From: JAPOXR01 sp965221935
GTDB taxonomy: Bacteria > Pseudomonadota > Alphaproteobacteria > Rhodobacterales > Rhodobacteraceae
Direction: 5' to 3'
DNA: 64,000 bases
Assembly (NCBI GenBank): GCA_965221935.1
Contig: CBDCSZ010000056.1
Location: forward strand, 1-64,000
Part shown: one piece after another, positions 1-9,423 of the stretch
How positions within the stretch are numbered: position 1 is the stretch's first letter
How the letters are laid out: the number at the start of each line of letters is the position of its first letter
Notes under the pieces: generated by a model
Seen by the model: the letters and a program-made list of their open reading frames with translations, nothing else
Told to the model about the DNA's origin: nothing
Databases searched by the model: none
Program-made: the position numbers and the translations under genes

Positions 1-396
1 GTGAGCGTCGCGGTGCCGCAGGCCTCAAGCATGGATGAATTCCTGACGCGGAATATTCCGAATGCCGACATTCAGCGTTTCCCCGACAATGGAGCGGCGC
101 TTGCGGCTTTCCAATCCGGCCGCGTCGATGCAGTTTCGCTGTTCCACCCGCCGCTGCTTGCCGCTCGCAAGAAGTTTGGTCAGGGGAAAATCGTAATTCC
201 GACGCCAGCATTCAGTTCACCGTCTTCGATCGCCGTCCGCCGTGAAGATGACAAGACTTTCCGCGACTGGGTGAGCCACGCCATCTTCTTCTTCTACGAA
301 ACCGGACGGACACAGCGTTGGTACGAGCAGTTTCTCGAAGATTTCGGCCTCGACCCGAAAGCGTCGCCGGTCATTCAAAAAGAACTGCTGTTTTAG
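1..396 (+). CDS. ABC transporter substrate-binding protein, C-terminal part (cut by window edge)
   Basis: This is the last 131 residues of a periplasmic solute-binding protein; the open frame runs in from the window start, so the N-terminal lobe and any signal peptide are missing. The segment SGRVDAVSLFHPPLLAARK followed by a short C-terminal lobe (TFRDWVSHAIFFFYETGRTQRWYEQF) resembles the end of family 3 amino-acid binding proteins, where a tail helix of this kind packs against lobe I. The substrate cannot be read from this part. No transport partners lie downstream, so its permease genes must be to the left of the window. Confidence 0.7.
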   Translation: MSVAVPQASSMDEFLTRNIPNADIQRFPDNGAALAAFQSGRVDAVSLFHPPLLAARKKFGQGKIVIPTPAFSSPSSIAVRREDDKTFRDWVSHAIFFFYETGRTQRWYEQFLEDFGLDPKASPVIQKELLF

Positions 397-408
397 TCTT
401 CAACCTTC

Positions 409-434
409 AGGGCAGCGTGGTTTTTCGCTGCCCT
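409..434 (+). terminator. Hairpin after the ABC binding-protein gene
   Basis: A perfect 9-bp stem (AGGGCAGCG / CGCTGCCCT) encloses an 8-base loop rich in T. It sits 12 bases after the stop of the preceding gene and before the aminotransferase start. No T-run follows the stem, so it is either a weak terminator or an intercistronic hairpin that shapes mRNA decay. Confidence 0.45.
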
Positions 435-450
435 CACCCACAATCCACAA

Positions 451-1407
451 ATGTCCGCTGAACAGAGAATCTCGACGCACGACGCGACCGAGGACAAACG
501 CAACCAGACAGTCCTGGTCTGGGTGAATGGCACGCTGGTGCCGCGCGGTGAAGCGGTTGTCTCGGTTTACGACAGCGGATTCATGCTTGGCGACGGTGTT
601 TGGGAGGGGCTTCGGCTGCACGACGGCTGCGTCACCTTTCTCGGCGAGCATCTGGACCGGCTGTGCGAGGCGGCGGTCTATATCGGTTTGGACATCGGTG
701 TGAGCCGGAACGACCTTGCGGATGCGGTCTACCGGACGCTGGACGCCAACGGCATGAAAACGGATGCGCATCTTCGCCTGATGGTGACAAGGGGACCAAA
801 GCGGCGGCCGTTTCAACATCCGCATCTGAGCGACTCCGGTCCCACCATCGTCATCATCGCCGAGCATTCGAAGCAGGCTTCCCTTGCCGCCGGCCGCGGA
901 ATCCGCCTGCACACGGTCCCGCATCACCGCGGGCTTCCGCTGACGCAGGACGCAAAACTCAACAGCCATTCCAAGCTGAACTGCATCATTGCCTTAAATC
1001 ATGCGGTCGAGGCCGGCGCCGACGAAGCCCTCATGCTGGACCCCCACGGTTTTGTGAACACAACCAACGCCTGCAACTTTTTCATAGTCAGAAACGGCGC
1101 GGTTTGGACGTCCACCGGGGACTACTGCATGAACGGTGTCACCCGGCGCAAAGTCATTGAGATTTGTCGGGAGAACGCCATCCCGGTCGAGCAGAGAAAC
1201 TTTTCACTGGTGGAAACCTATGGCGCCGATGAAGCATTCCTCACCGGAACATTCGGGGCCCAGACCGTCGTTTCGGTGATTGACGGACGCACCATTGGCT
1301 CCGGCCGGCCTGGCCCGGTGTTCGAACACATTCGCAGACTCTACGGGGATTTGATCGAGAACGAGGTCGCCCGGTTCCACAAAGACACGCAGACGGAAGC
1401 GGAATGA
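451..1407 (+). CDS. Class IV PLP-dependent aminotransferase (branched-chain / D-amino-acid type)
   Basis: A 318-residue fold-type IV aminotransferase of normal length and intact. The catalytic lysine is K169 in DAKLNSHSKLN, which aligns with the DIK motif of D-alanine and branched-chain aminotransferases. The C-terminal phosphate-binding region reads AFLTGTFGAQTVVSVIDGR. The N-terminus (VWVNGTLVPRGEAVVSVYDSGFMLGDGVWE) has the usual start of the family. It moves the amino group between an amino acid and a 2-oxo acid in the cytoplasm. Substrate (branched-chain, D-amino acid or an aromatic amine) cannot be set from sequence alone. It follows an amino-acid-type binding protein, which suggests an amino-acid catabolic operon. 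Confidence 0.85.
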   Translation: MSAEQRISTHDATEDKRNQTVLVWVNGTLVPRGEAVVSVYDSGFMLGDGVWEGLRLHDGCVTFLGEHLDRLCEAAVYIGLDIGVSRNDLADAVYRTLDANGMKTDAHLRLMVTRGPKRRPFQHPHLSDSGPTIVIIAEHSKQASLAAGRGIRLHTVPHHRGLPLTQDAKLNSHSKLNCIIALNHAVEAGADEALMLDPHGFVNTTNACNFFIVRNGAVWTSTGDYCMNGVTRRKVIEICRENAIPVEQRNFSLVETYGADEAFLTGTFGAQTVVSVIDGRTIGSGRPGPVFEHIRRLYGDLIENEVARFHKDTQTEAE

Positions 1408-2022
1408 GGGAAGCCGTTTTTGGCAGCTGAAAGCGGAGTGTCAATCCGCCGGCCGCAATCGCCAACCGAGTCTGGACTGGGCAAGACCTGCGCCGAATTG
1501 AACCGGCCCGGCTGTCGCGACTGCAGGGCTGGAAGGAAACCGTCGGCAGGATGTGCGCGCCGCTCCGCCAGACTTTCTGTGCCTGATCACGCCCATTTGG
1601 CAAGCTGAGCTGCCGCTGTGCCCGCAGCTTGAATCTATTCTGTGTGCCCAAAAACCTAGATTCAACAAGCTCGCTGAAAAACGGACGGAACACTGCACCG
1701 GGCTGACGGACACACGCCAATCGCTCGGTCGCCAGGTTCCATCGACTGTGATGCCAGTGCAATATAAAAAGGAAAACCTGCAGATGCCACCTTACGCCCA
1801 AACCGGTGAGTCTGTGCGAGCATCTGGCGCTACTGTTCACTCAGGAAGGCCAGGCGGCGGCGAAACCGATTGCAGGTGGCGGCTTCGCCCAAGCTATAAC
1901 AATGCAGGCGATATGGATTGCCCTGTCAGGTCTACAGCGCCGCCCGCACCGTTCATTTCCTTCGGGCACGGCCGAATCACCGTTACCGAGAACTTCAATC
2001 CGGTTTGCTGCCAACGCATTCG
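1408..2022. other. Intergenic stretch without a recognised gene
   Basis: About 615 bases between the aminotransferase stop and the end of the converging iron operon. Short open frames exist on both strands but none resembles a known protein, and no strong hairpin followed by T was seen. It may hold gene relics that are no longer recognisable. Confidence 0.4.
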
Positions 2023-3121
2023 TCACACCGAGGAGCCGCGGTTTCTGACCGGGACAAGATGATTGTCCCAGCTGCAGTTGTGCCGGCTCCGCCAGGTTTG
2101 GGACAAACCGATGAGCCCGGCCACCAGACCGGTGCCCGACGTAAAGACGAAGCCAGGACCTGATGGGCTGACACCGCAGACATCGGCGATTTGCAGTTGT
2201 CCAAGGTAGCTCTCGCTGCCGGCATCAAAAACCTGAAGAACACCGCCCCGGGGCGAAGTGATCGTGATCGTTGACCCGTCCCCTGCGATGGCGATGCTGC
2301 CGGCATAGCCTTGCAACCGGATATGGTCATCAGATGGCGCGGCCAGCAGGCGCGCCGTTCCGCCGGGTTTGCGGACTCCGAGCAGCGGCGGGTGGCGTGC
2401 CGCATCGCCCTGCCACTGCATTGCGAATGCGACGGTTGCGTCACGCCCGACCGCAAGGTGCCGGATTGAGTTTCTGTGGAACTCCGAATCCAGCTCGATG
2501 ACATCTGCGATCCGGCCGTCGATTTCAAGATAACACAGGTTTGGACGCATACCCGAAAGGTTCAATTTCGATCGTCCGCTTTCGGGATGGGTTTCGATTC
2601 CGCCGTTGGCGACGACCAGCGTTTGCCCACCCGGCAGCAGGCGCATGTCGTGGGGACCGACGCCGCCCGAAGCCAGTTCACCGATGCGCGCATAGCCTGC
2701 GGACACATCCCACACCCCAACGGCTCCCATCCCCGCTTCGAAGTCATTCTCGGTTGTGAACAGCATCTCGCCATCGGCAGAGTAGGTGCCATGGCCGTAA
2801 AAGTGCCGTCCCCCGCGGCGTCTCGAGCATCGCTCGCGGACGACCGGATACGCAGTCGAGAACAATTGCGAATGTTCCAGGCCTGCGGGCGAACGCGACA
2901 GCTTCCGGCCGGGACGGATGGGCGGCGGCAGCATGCCCGCGGCCGGGAAGAGCGATCTTGAAGATCGTCGAGCCGCTGTCATCCAGTCCAACCAAAGAGT
3001 GACTCCCCCCTGGCATGCGGGCGGCCGCAAGAAAATCAGGGCTGCCGGCGTCGGCCCAGCTTGGTTTCGGACACAGGCCGGCGGCAAGCATGCCCGCAAG
3101 GAATGAACGGCGGTCGGTGAT
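2023..3121 (-). pseudogene. DUF1513 protein of the iron/imelysin locus, frameshifted
   Basis: The protein matches DUF1513, a beta-propeller-like family found with imelysin genes. The N-terminal part (RRSFLAGMLAAGLCPKPSWA, a Tat-like leader, then MPGGSHSLVGLDDSG) is in one frame. The conserved body (RHFYGHGTYSADGEMLFTT, then GVGPHDMRLLPGGQTLVVANGG) is in another. The switch falls at a run of five C on the plus strand (2810-2814); four C would give the family sequence PRGRHFYGHG. The expected start reads ATC instead of ATG three bases after the upstream stop, and the first in-frame ATG is at 3091. It is therefore probably inactive, or carries a homopolymer sequencing error. Confidence 0.8.
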
Positions 3122-3124
3122 GGG

Positions 3125-4125
3125 TCAGTCTCCGTCCTGCAGATTGAATCCAGAGGCGATTCCCAGCCGAGGGCCGATTTCTTGCACCAGAATCTCCCGG
3201 ATCAGGTCGATTGACTGCTGCAGCACCTCCACTTTCAACCGGGTCTGCGGGTCGGCGACACCGGCGAAAAATGGATCGTCGAGCCGTTCAGCAATTTCCA
3301 ATGCCCGTATGAAGGCGGCGTCCAGCCCCGCGTCATTTTCCGAAAGCAGCGCTGCCAGCTCTGAGTGCCCTTCAGGGACAAATCAATATGGGCGAGCGAA
3401 CGGCCTGACCGCCGCGCTTCCGCCCGTCTGGGCCGCGGTCGGTCAAATGTGCCGAGCGGCCTTCCAAGCCGGGCCTCCGATGCGAATTGCAGGCCGGCCG
3501 CCAGGGATGTGAAGACCTGTCGCAGAGCTTCGGCCTCTGTCCGGTAAGTGTCATTGGAACCGGCGTTTCGCAGTAGGTCCGCATAGTTCGGTTGCCACTC
3601 CGCAATGATCGCCGCTGTGAGCCTGGCAATGTCGGTCGCCATCGCCCGAATCAGGGCGCACCTGTATGCGGGTTGCCCCAGTTCAGCGAATTCCTGGTCG
3701 TAGAGCATGAATTCGAGGGCGTAGAAGCCGCGTGCGGCGATGGAAACAGTGCCGAACTCTTCTGCCGAATCCACAACCGGATCAGAGGACAGGATCAGTT
3801 TACGCAGGGCCTTCTGAGTTTTTCCTCTGGTGTCCGGCCAATACGCGAGGGCGAACGCCCGGTCGTTCTCCTCTGAGGGTCCAAAGCGCAAATGGCTCAT
3901 GCGCACCCATGCGTCGAAGGCGGCGATGTAGCTGTCCCTGAGAGCGCGGTCCTGCGGCTCGCAGCGCTCCGCGGCGGTTGCCGCAAGTCTGGAGGATTCC
4001 TCCGCCAGGGCCCGATAGCCGGGAAGAATGTGTTGATCGACAATTTGATCGATTAATCCGTCGGCGGATGCGGGCAGTGTGGAAACGGCCCAAAGGGCGG
4101 CAATTCGAATTGATTTTCCTAACAT
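3125..4125 (-). pseudogene. Imelysin-family periplasmic protein (second copy), frameshifted
   Basis: This is an imelysin / insulin-cleaving-peptidase-like protein (EfeO/IrpA superfamily) thought to act in periplasmic iron uptake. It has a signal peptide (MLGKSIRIAALWAVSTLPASA) and family segments such as SRFG-like HLRFGPSEENDRAFALAYWP and ARGFYALEFMLYD. After HIDLSLKG the frame is lost near 3370. The correct ending (ELAALLSENDAG to GIASGFNLQDGD, then TGA at 3125-3127) continues in a neighbouring frame. A single missing base explains this. The start lies one base from the stop of the di-heme gene, so the two were translated as a pair. Confidence 0.8.
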
Positions 4126-4126
4126 T

Positions 4127-5680
4127 TCACAGGCTCTCCAGAAATGCGATCAGATCTGCCCTGGTCTGGGGGTCCATTCCAACCACCGCATCGCGGTGCG
4201 GCTGGGTTTCGCCGCCGTGCCACAGAATCGCCTCCAGCAACGATCGGGCCCTTCCGTCATGCAAAAACTGCGTGTGACCCGACACCCGCTCGGTAAGGCC
4301 GATACCCCACAATGGCGGGGTGCGCCACTCAGTGCCCGATGCGCGGGCTTCGGGCCGGTTATCCGCCAAACCCGGCCCCATGTCATGCAAAAGCAGGTCG
4401 GTGTACGGCCATATGAGCTGAAAACTCTGTTCATCGCGGTCTTCCAGCCTGTGGGTGACGAAAGAAGGCACGTGGCACGATACGCAGCCGGTGGCGTGGA
4501 AAACGGCCTTGCCGCGCAACACCTGGGGGTCAGCCACATCGCGGCGCCTCGGCACCCCGAGGTTTCGGCTGTAGAAGGTCACAAGGTCGAGGCCTTCGGA
4601 ATCGATCTCAAGGCCGCGAAAGTCACGATCGCCGTGCGGAGCTTCAATGCAGCCGGTCTGGGCGGCGGTGCAGTCGCCCCAAGGTTCTGAGAACAGAGGG
4701 CTGGAAATCCCGATATCGCCGGAAAACGCCTTTGCCGCCTGTTCGCGCAGAGTCGGGCTTCCCGCTTTCAGGCCAAAACGACCGAGCATCGGCATGTCGA
4801 ACTCGGCCGACCAGACGATGTTCGGGCGCCCGGATATGCCGTCACCGTCGGCGTCGTCAGGATCAGCATTTGCCAGTATGTCAGCGGCAGGAATGGCCTC
4901 TAGCAGACCGAGCCCGATCATTTGCGGCGCCACCCGCGGGCTCAGCATCGCCAGGTCATGCAACGGCCCGTAGCCAAGCCCGGCCGCTGTGTAGGTCGGG
5001 CTGCGGAGATAAACCGACTCGCCGCCGCCGAGGCTGATTTTGGTCTCGTCGTAGTCTATCTGCAGCCGGTATTCCGCAATGTGCCCGGCGAGGCTGAAAT
5101 CGTGCAGCTGTGAACCGTAGTTTGGTTCCGGCCGGGTGGCGAAATAGCCCTCAATTTCCGCAATTGCGTCTTCCGGATCACCCGGAACTGAAACCAGAAG
5201 TATCATTGAGACCGCACTGTCATTCCGGTCGGCCGGCGGATGGCCGCGGCCATCCTTGAGATGGCACCGCTGGCAGGAGCGGGCATTGAACAGCGGGCCG
5301 AGCCCGTCCGATGCAAGTGTTGATGAGGGGGCTGAAACCCAGAGTTTTCGGAACAATCCGTCGCCGACCCTGAAATCCAGCTCGCCTTCAAAGCTGATAT
5401 TGTCGGAAGGCTGCGAGAAGGCGTCAGAATCGGTTCTGGCACGAACTGTCGCCGCGCCGGCCGACCGCGCCTCATATCGCTGCGGCGCGTCGAATGATTC
5501 CGGGAGCGCCACCGCGGCCTTGATCCGGTCCAGCTCCGCGCCTGTCCGCGGGACTGTTTTCAGGTGCGGCTCGTCAAATGGGCCCGCCGAAGCGGCGGAC
5601 CCAATGAGTGCGGATACAATTATGCAAACTGTCCGACTCTTTCCCAGTGATAAAGCATGCGCATCCGAGACATCAGACAT
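4127..5680 (-). CDS. Di-heme oxidoreductase / thiol oxidoreductase-like c-type cytochrome
   Basis: An intact 517-residue exported protein of the di-heme oxidoreductase family that accompanies imelysins. Two heme-binding motifs are visible, CQRCH near residue 137 and CVSCH near residue 400, plus a DPDDADGDGISGRPN calcium-binding-like loop in the middle. A hydrophobic leader near residues 15-32 ends at SAASA. It is proposed to take part in periplasmic electron transfer during iron or heme uptake; the exact reaction is unknown. It lies between two imelysin genes. It is the only large gene of this operon without a mutation, so the operon's function is doubtful unless the lesions are sequencing errors. 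Confidence 0.88.
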   Translation of the reverse strand: MSDVSDAHALSLGKSRTVCIIVSALIGSAASAGPFDEPHLKTVPRTGAELDRIKAAVALPESFDAPQRYEARSAGAATVRARTDSDAFSQPSDNISFEGELDFRVGDGLFRKLWVSAPSSTLASDGLGPLFNARSCQRCHLKDGRGHPPADRNDSAVSMILLVSVPGDPEDAIAEIEGYFATRPEPNYGSQLHDFSLAGHIAEYRLQIDYDETKISLGGGESVYLRSPTYTAAGLGYGPLHDLAMLSPRVAPQMIGLGLLEAIPAADILANADPDDADGDGISGRPNIVWSAEFDMPMLGRFGLKAGSPTLREQAAKAFSGDIGISSPLFSEPWGDCTAAQTGCIEAPHGDRDFRGLEIDSEGLDLVTFYSRNLGVPRRRDVADPQVLRGKAVFHATGCVSCHVPSFVTHRLEDRDEQSFQLIWPYTDLLLHDMGPGLADNRPEARASGTEWRTPPLWGIGLTERVSGHTQFLHDGRARSLLEAILWHGGETQPHRDAVVGMDPQTRADLIAFLESL

Positions 5681-5739
5681 CTGACCTGACCCGAAGCGGT
5701 GGAGGAGTTGGGCCGGCGGTCACCGGCCCGATGATTCCA

Positions 5740-7020
5740 TCACTGAAAGACTGCGTCCGGATTGTCCAAACTGTCGGATCCTTCGAATTCGATCTGGTCC
5801 AGTCCGAGGGCCGACACGACGCGCTCGATACTGCGCGTCTGGTCGATCAAACCGTTGACTCCGCCCATAACCAGGCTCTCGCTGGCGACGTTTCCGCGTT
5901 CCAGCATCTGGTCATAGGAGAAGCCAGCCTCGGCGGCGGATTTGATCCTGCCTAGCGCCATCATCGTCGCTGACAGTTTGCCGCGCATCTCCGCATCAAG
6001 GTCAGCGTTGGTTTCCGCAACCAATGCCGACAAAGAGGCGCCGGAAACGACTTCGCCATTGGTTCTGACATACTCGCCCAGATAAACGTTCTGGATCCCA
6101 AGACCGTCATAGTAGTGGCTGTTGTGCCTATTGTCCGAAAAGCAGTCATGCTCCTCTTCCGGGTCGTTCAGCATCAGACCGAGACGCATGCGCTCGCCGG
6201 CCTGCTCGCCATACGACAGTGATCCCATGCCGGTCAGGATAGTGACAATTCCGGCGCTCTCGTCGGCCATGACGGCAGCGCGGGCTTCGCCATCCGATCC
6301 CCACTGCGCGGTCATCCATTCGAGATCGGAGACCAGGAGGTCGGTTGCCGCCTTGAGATAAGCTGTGCGGCGGTCGCAGTTGCCGTTCGTACAGGCGTCG
6401 CCAGACGCAAAGTCAGTCCAAGAACGGTTCCCCGCGCCGGGTCCATGGCCGTTCAGATCCTGCCCCCATAGCAGGAATTCGATGGCATGGTAGCCAGAGG
6501 CGACATTGGATTAGATTCCGTCGGCCTCATGCAGCTCCTCTTCAATGAGAGCCGGCGTGATCGCGCTTGCGTCGATCTCATTTCCGGAAAGCGTGAACAT
6601 TGAATTGGCAACAACGTTCAGCACCGCATGTTCATTCTCGTCGGACGGTCCTCCATAGGAGGCGTCGACATAATCAATCAGGCCTTCGTCCAACGGCCAG
6701 GCATTCACCTTGCCTTCCCAGTCGTCCACTATGGCGTTGCCGAAGCGGTAGACCTCGGTCTGCTGATACGGAACCCGTGACCTGAGCCACGCCGCCTTTG
6801 CCGCCTGCAGGGATTCAGCCGATGGCGCGGCAATCAGAGAGTCGACCAACGCCGCAAGCGATTTCGCGGCGATCAAACTGTCTTCGTATTTCGCTGCGGC
6901 GATATTCGCGTAGTTCTCCAGAACCGCGGCCTTGTCGCCAGTGCCGGCCCCCGCGAAAGCGGTCGTTCCGGCTCCAATGCCCAGCGCCAGCGCGGCGGCG
7001 GTCAGATTCAAGGATTTCAT
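5740..7020 (-). pseudogene. Imelysin-family protein (first copy) with an in-frame stop
   Basis: This imelysin-like protein would be 426 residues. The signal peptide is MKSLNLTAAALALGIGAGTTAFA, and the frame includes YQQTEVYRFGNAIVDDWEG and YHAIEFLLWGQDLNGHGPGA, the GxHxxE-type segment of the family. A TAA at 6511-6513 interrupts the frame at DGI-stop-SNVASGYHAIEF, where relatives have GIExNVA; one G-to-T change of GAA explains it. Everything else stays in a single frame to the stop at 5740. It is the first structural gene after hemP, so loss here would probably affect the whole iron operon. Confidence 0.82.
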
Positions 7021-7062
7021 GACTTTTCAGTCCTTTCGATAATGCGTCTTGGATTCACGACT

Positions 7063-7076
7063 GTTAGAATTAGAAC
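7063..7076. promoter_or_regulatory. AT-rich repeat upstream of the imelysin operon
   Basis: The 14-base sequence GTTAGAATTAGAAC holds two TTAGAA units in tandem, 42 bases before the imelysin start in an otherwise GC-rich region. TTAGAA half-sites occur in the Irr iron control element, but there they are inverted with a spacer, so this is only a weak candidate for an iron-responsive site. Confidence 0.25.
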
Positions 7077-7106
7077 AACGCGCTTCCGAAAACTCGACCC
7101 CCGGCT

Positions 7107-7130
7107 GCGGTTTCGCCGCGGCGAAACCGC
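7107..7130. promoter_or_regulatory. 24-bp perfect palindrome between hemP and imelysin
   Basis: Positions 7107-7130 form a perfect 24-base inverted repeat centred on CCGCGG, with arms reading GCGGTTTCGCCG. On the minus strand it lies after the hemP stop and before the imelysin start. It could act as a terminator-like hairpin that separates hemP from the imelysin genes, or as an operator. Confidence 0.45.
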
Positions 7131-7277
7131 GGCGACCGAACTTGCAGGGCAGACCCCGCCGAAAACGGGCATTTGATCCAATGCTCCGGAAGCGAATGCA
7201 CCTCCGTGCCCGACCCTGGAATCGCCATCCTCATCCGATCGGCGGAGCGGGTCACCGTCAAAAGACTTCCGCCCGCG

Positions 7278-7448
7278 TCACTTGGTCAGGATCAGCTTGC
7301 CGGCGCGGGTGATCCGCAAAACATACAGTTGATCTCTGAGCTTGATTTTGGCGAGATCTCCGCCTTTGGTCAGCTGTTTCGCTTCGTAGACCGGCGTGGT
7401 TTCGATGCCGCGGCGCGGCTCGATTTCGTGAGTGATGCTTTCCGTCAT
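7278..7448 (-). CDS. hemP: HemP-family hemin uptake protein
   Basis: A 56-residue protein whose C-terminal half reads LAKIKLRDQLYVLRITRAGKLILTK, the hallmark of the HemP family. Starting at MTESITHEIEPRR gives the usual HemP length; an upstream ATG at 7499 would add 17 residues unlike the family. HemP genes are iron-repressed and in some bacteria activate or accompany heme uptake. Here it precedes the imelysin/di-heme genes on the same strand, so it probably led an iron-starvation operon. The small protein appears intact. Confidence 0.85.
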   Translation of the reverse strand: MTESITHEIEPRRGIETTPVYEAKQLTKGGDLAKIKLRDQLYVLRITRAGKLILTK

Positions 7449-7813
7449 GGCCGACTCTCCCTGTCCCGGCGCTGCCGAAACAGACTTAGGGTTCCGCAAA
7501 GGCGGGGATAGATTCGGGATCCGGCGCTGGCGCAGCGCCTGTCAGCGACAATCTGGGACTGTCCCGGCGGCGCGGTTGCGGCCATTTCCGAATATGCGGC
7601 AATCCTTACCCGACGCGATTTGCAAGTTCTCCAACTGGCCCAAATACCATTGGGCTGCTGAATGACATAAAGTAGAGTGTTTTGGTCAGGATTGTCAAAC
7701 CAAGAAATTTTGACCGTCTGAGGCCTTTTTCCATGCCGAAAATGCCGGAATGAACTGTGTCCGGCAGAACGCGGCAATCCAGAGCGCAGACATTCGGCGG
7801 CAGGGCAAGTCTC

Positions 7814-8045
7814 AACAATTCAAAATGCCAATGCCCGCCGTTCCGGCACGCTGCGGCGCCCTTTGACCGGGCCCGCGCGGGCCAAGGCGCATCGGGCCGA
7901 AACGGCGGACATGTCGGCGGCGGGCAGCTGCGAAATACCCAGCTGCCGAATCGCGGAGCGATTGCCGAAATCACTGGTTCAGACACGAGCGCGGGCGGCG
8001 GCGCTAGCTGGGCGCCGGGCAACTGCGTCGGCTCAAATCTGCGTT
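7814..8045 (+). pseudogene. Degraded relic of a PuuB-like FAD oxidoreductase gene
   Basis: The DNA here keeps pieces of the same gene that is intact at 31012. The first 40 or so bases resemble the start of that gene at nucleotide level (TGCCAATGCCCGCCG versus TGCCAATACCCGCCG). A later block encodes GQGASGRNGGHVGGGQ, matching GYGASGRNGGQVGTGQ, and then IAEITGSDTSAGGG, matching IAEFIGSDVFAGG. The sequence between these blocks is missing. It is an old, internally deleted paralogue with no coding capacity left. Confidence 0.6.
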
Positions 8046-8248
8046 GGGGCGTGAGCGGGCGGCGACCGCCGCAGGGGCCCAAAACCATGATCCGTCCGGG
8101 ATTCGATCATTGGCGGATCATTCCTTCGGCGCAACATAGCGATCTGACCGAAACACAGCCAGGGGCAGGAACGCGGTCATCGCCTTCGGCGGCGGCGCGA
8201 ACGGTATCCCGGGCCACCGTTCGCAACCGAGTTCGGCGCCGGGTGCGG
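8046..8248. other. Non-coding stretch between the oxidoreductase relic and the M24 gene
   Basis: I recognise no gene here. The minus-strand frame downstream of the M24 stop contains a short run ending VFRSDRYVAPKE that could be a relic, but it is too short to assign. Confidence 0.35.
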
Positions 8249-9414
8249 TCAGTATCGGTTCGCGATCGGCAATTCTTCCTTCGGGAACAGCGAGATCACT
8301 TCGCATCCGGTGTCCGTGACCACCACCTCTTCCTCGATCCGGGCGGCGGAGAATCCGTCGCTGGCCGGGCAGTAGGTCTCCAATGCGAAGACCATGCCGG
8401 TCCGGATTTCCATGGGATTTTCGAGGCTGACGGCACGGCTGATGATCGGCCGCTCGTGCAGCGCGAGACCCAGGCCATGGCCAAACTGCAGACCGAACGC
8501 CGCGAACTCGTCCGGAAACCCGTATTCCGGCGCCGCCGGCCACAGCGCCGCCACCTTGTCGGTCGACACGCCGGGTTTGATCGCGTCGATGGCAAGATCC
8601 AGCCACTCGCGCGCCTTGCTGTAGGCGTCGTGCTGGACGGGCGTGGCGCGACCGATGTTGAAGGTGCGGTAGTAGCAGGTCCGGTAGCCCTGGTACGACT
8701 GGAGAATGTCAAAAAACGCCTGGTCGCCCGGACGGAAGCGGCGGTCAGTGAAATTGTGGGGATGCGGATTGCACCGTTCTCCCGAGATCGCGTTGATCGC
8801 CTCGACGTCGTCTGATCCCATTTCGTAAAGCATCTTGGTTGCCAGCCCAACGATGTCGTTTTCGCGAACGCCCGGTTTCAGCTCTTCGTAGATCGTGTGA
8901 TAGACTCCATCGACCATGCTGGCCGCCTGATTCAGGAGCTGGATCTCGTCCCAGTTCTTGATTTCGCGCGCGTCGAGCATGATTTGCTGACCGTCGACGA
9001 CGTTCAGCCCCGCAGCCTCCAGAGCATGGAACATGGCGGTTTCCGCGTAATCCACACCGACCGGCATTCCCGCCATTCCCGCGTCTCTGATCAGCCCCGC
9101 AATCTCTTCCGCATATCGCTTCATGAGGCCAAAGCTCGGCGGGATCGTTCCGCGCATCCCGACGACGCCGGCGCGGCAATGGTCGGGCAGCAGCCAGTCG
9201 GAGTATTTCCTGTGATGAACCGCAGCGGAGCCGAAATCCCAGACATACGGGGAATCGTCGCCTGTCAGCAGGCAAAACCGGCACATCTTGTCGCGTTCCC
9301 ATTCCCCGATTTTGGTCGCCGAGGCGTATCGGATGTTGTTGACATCGAAGAGCAGGAGGGATCCGCAGCCGCTGGCCCGGAGCGCCTCGCGAGCGCGCGA
9401 GATGCGGTAGCGCC

Positions 9415-9423
9415 GCAGCCGGT
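9415..9423. repeat. 9-bp target-site duplication, left copy
   Basis: GCAGCCGGT flanks the left end of the ISNCY-like element and is repeated exactly at 11063-11071, marking a clean transposition event into the M24 gene. Confidence 0.9.
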
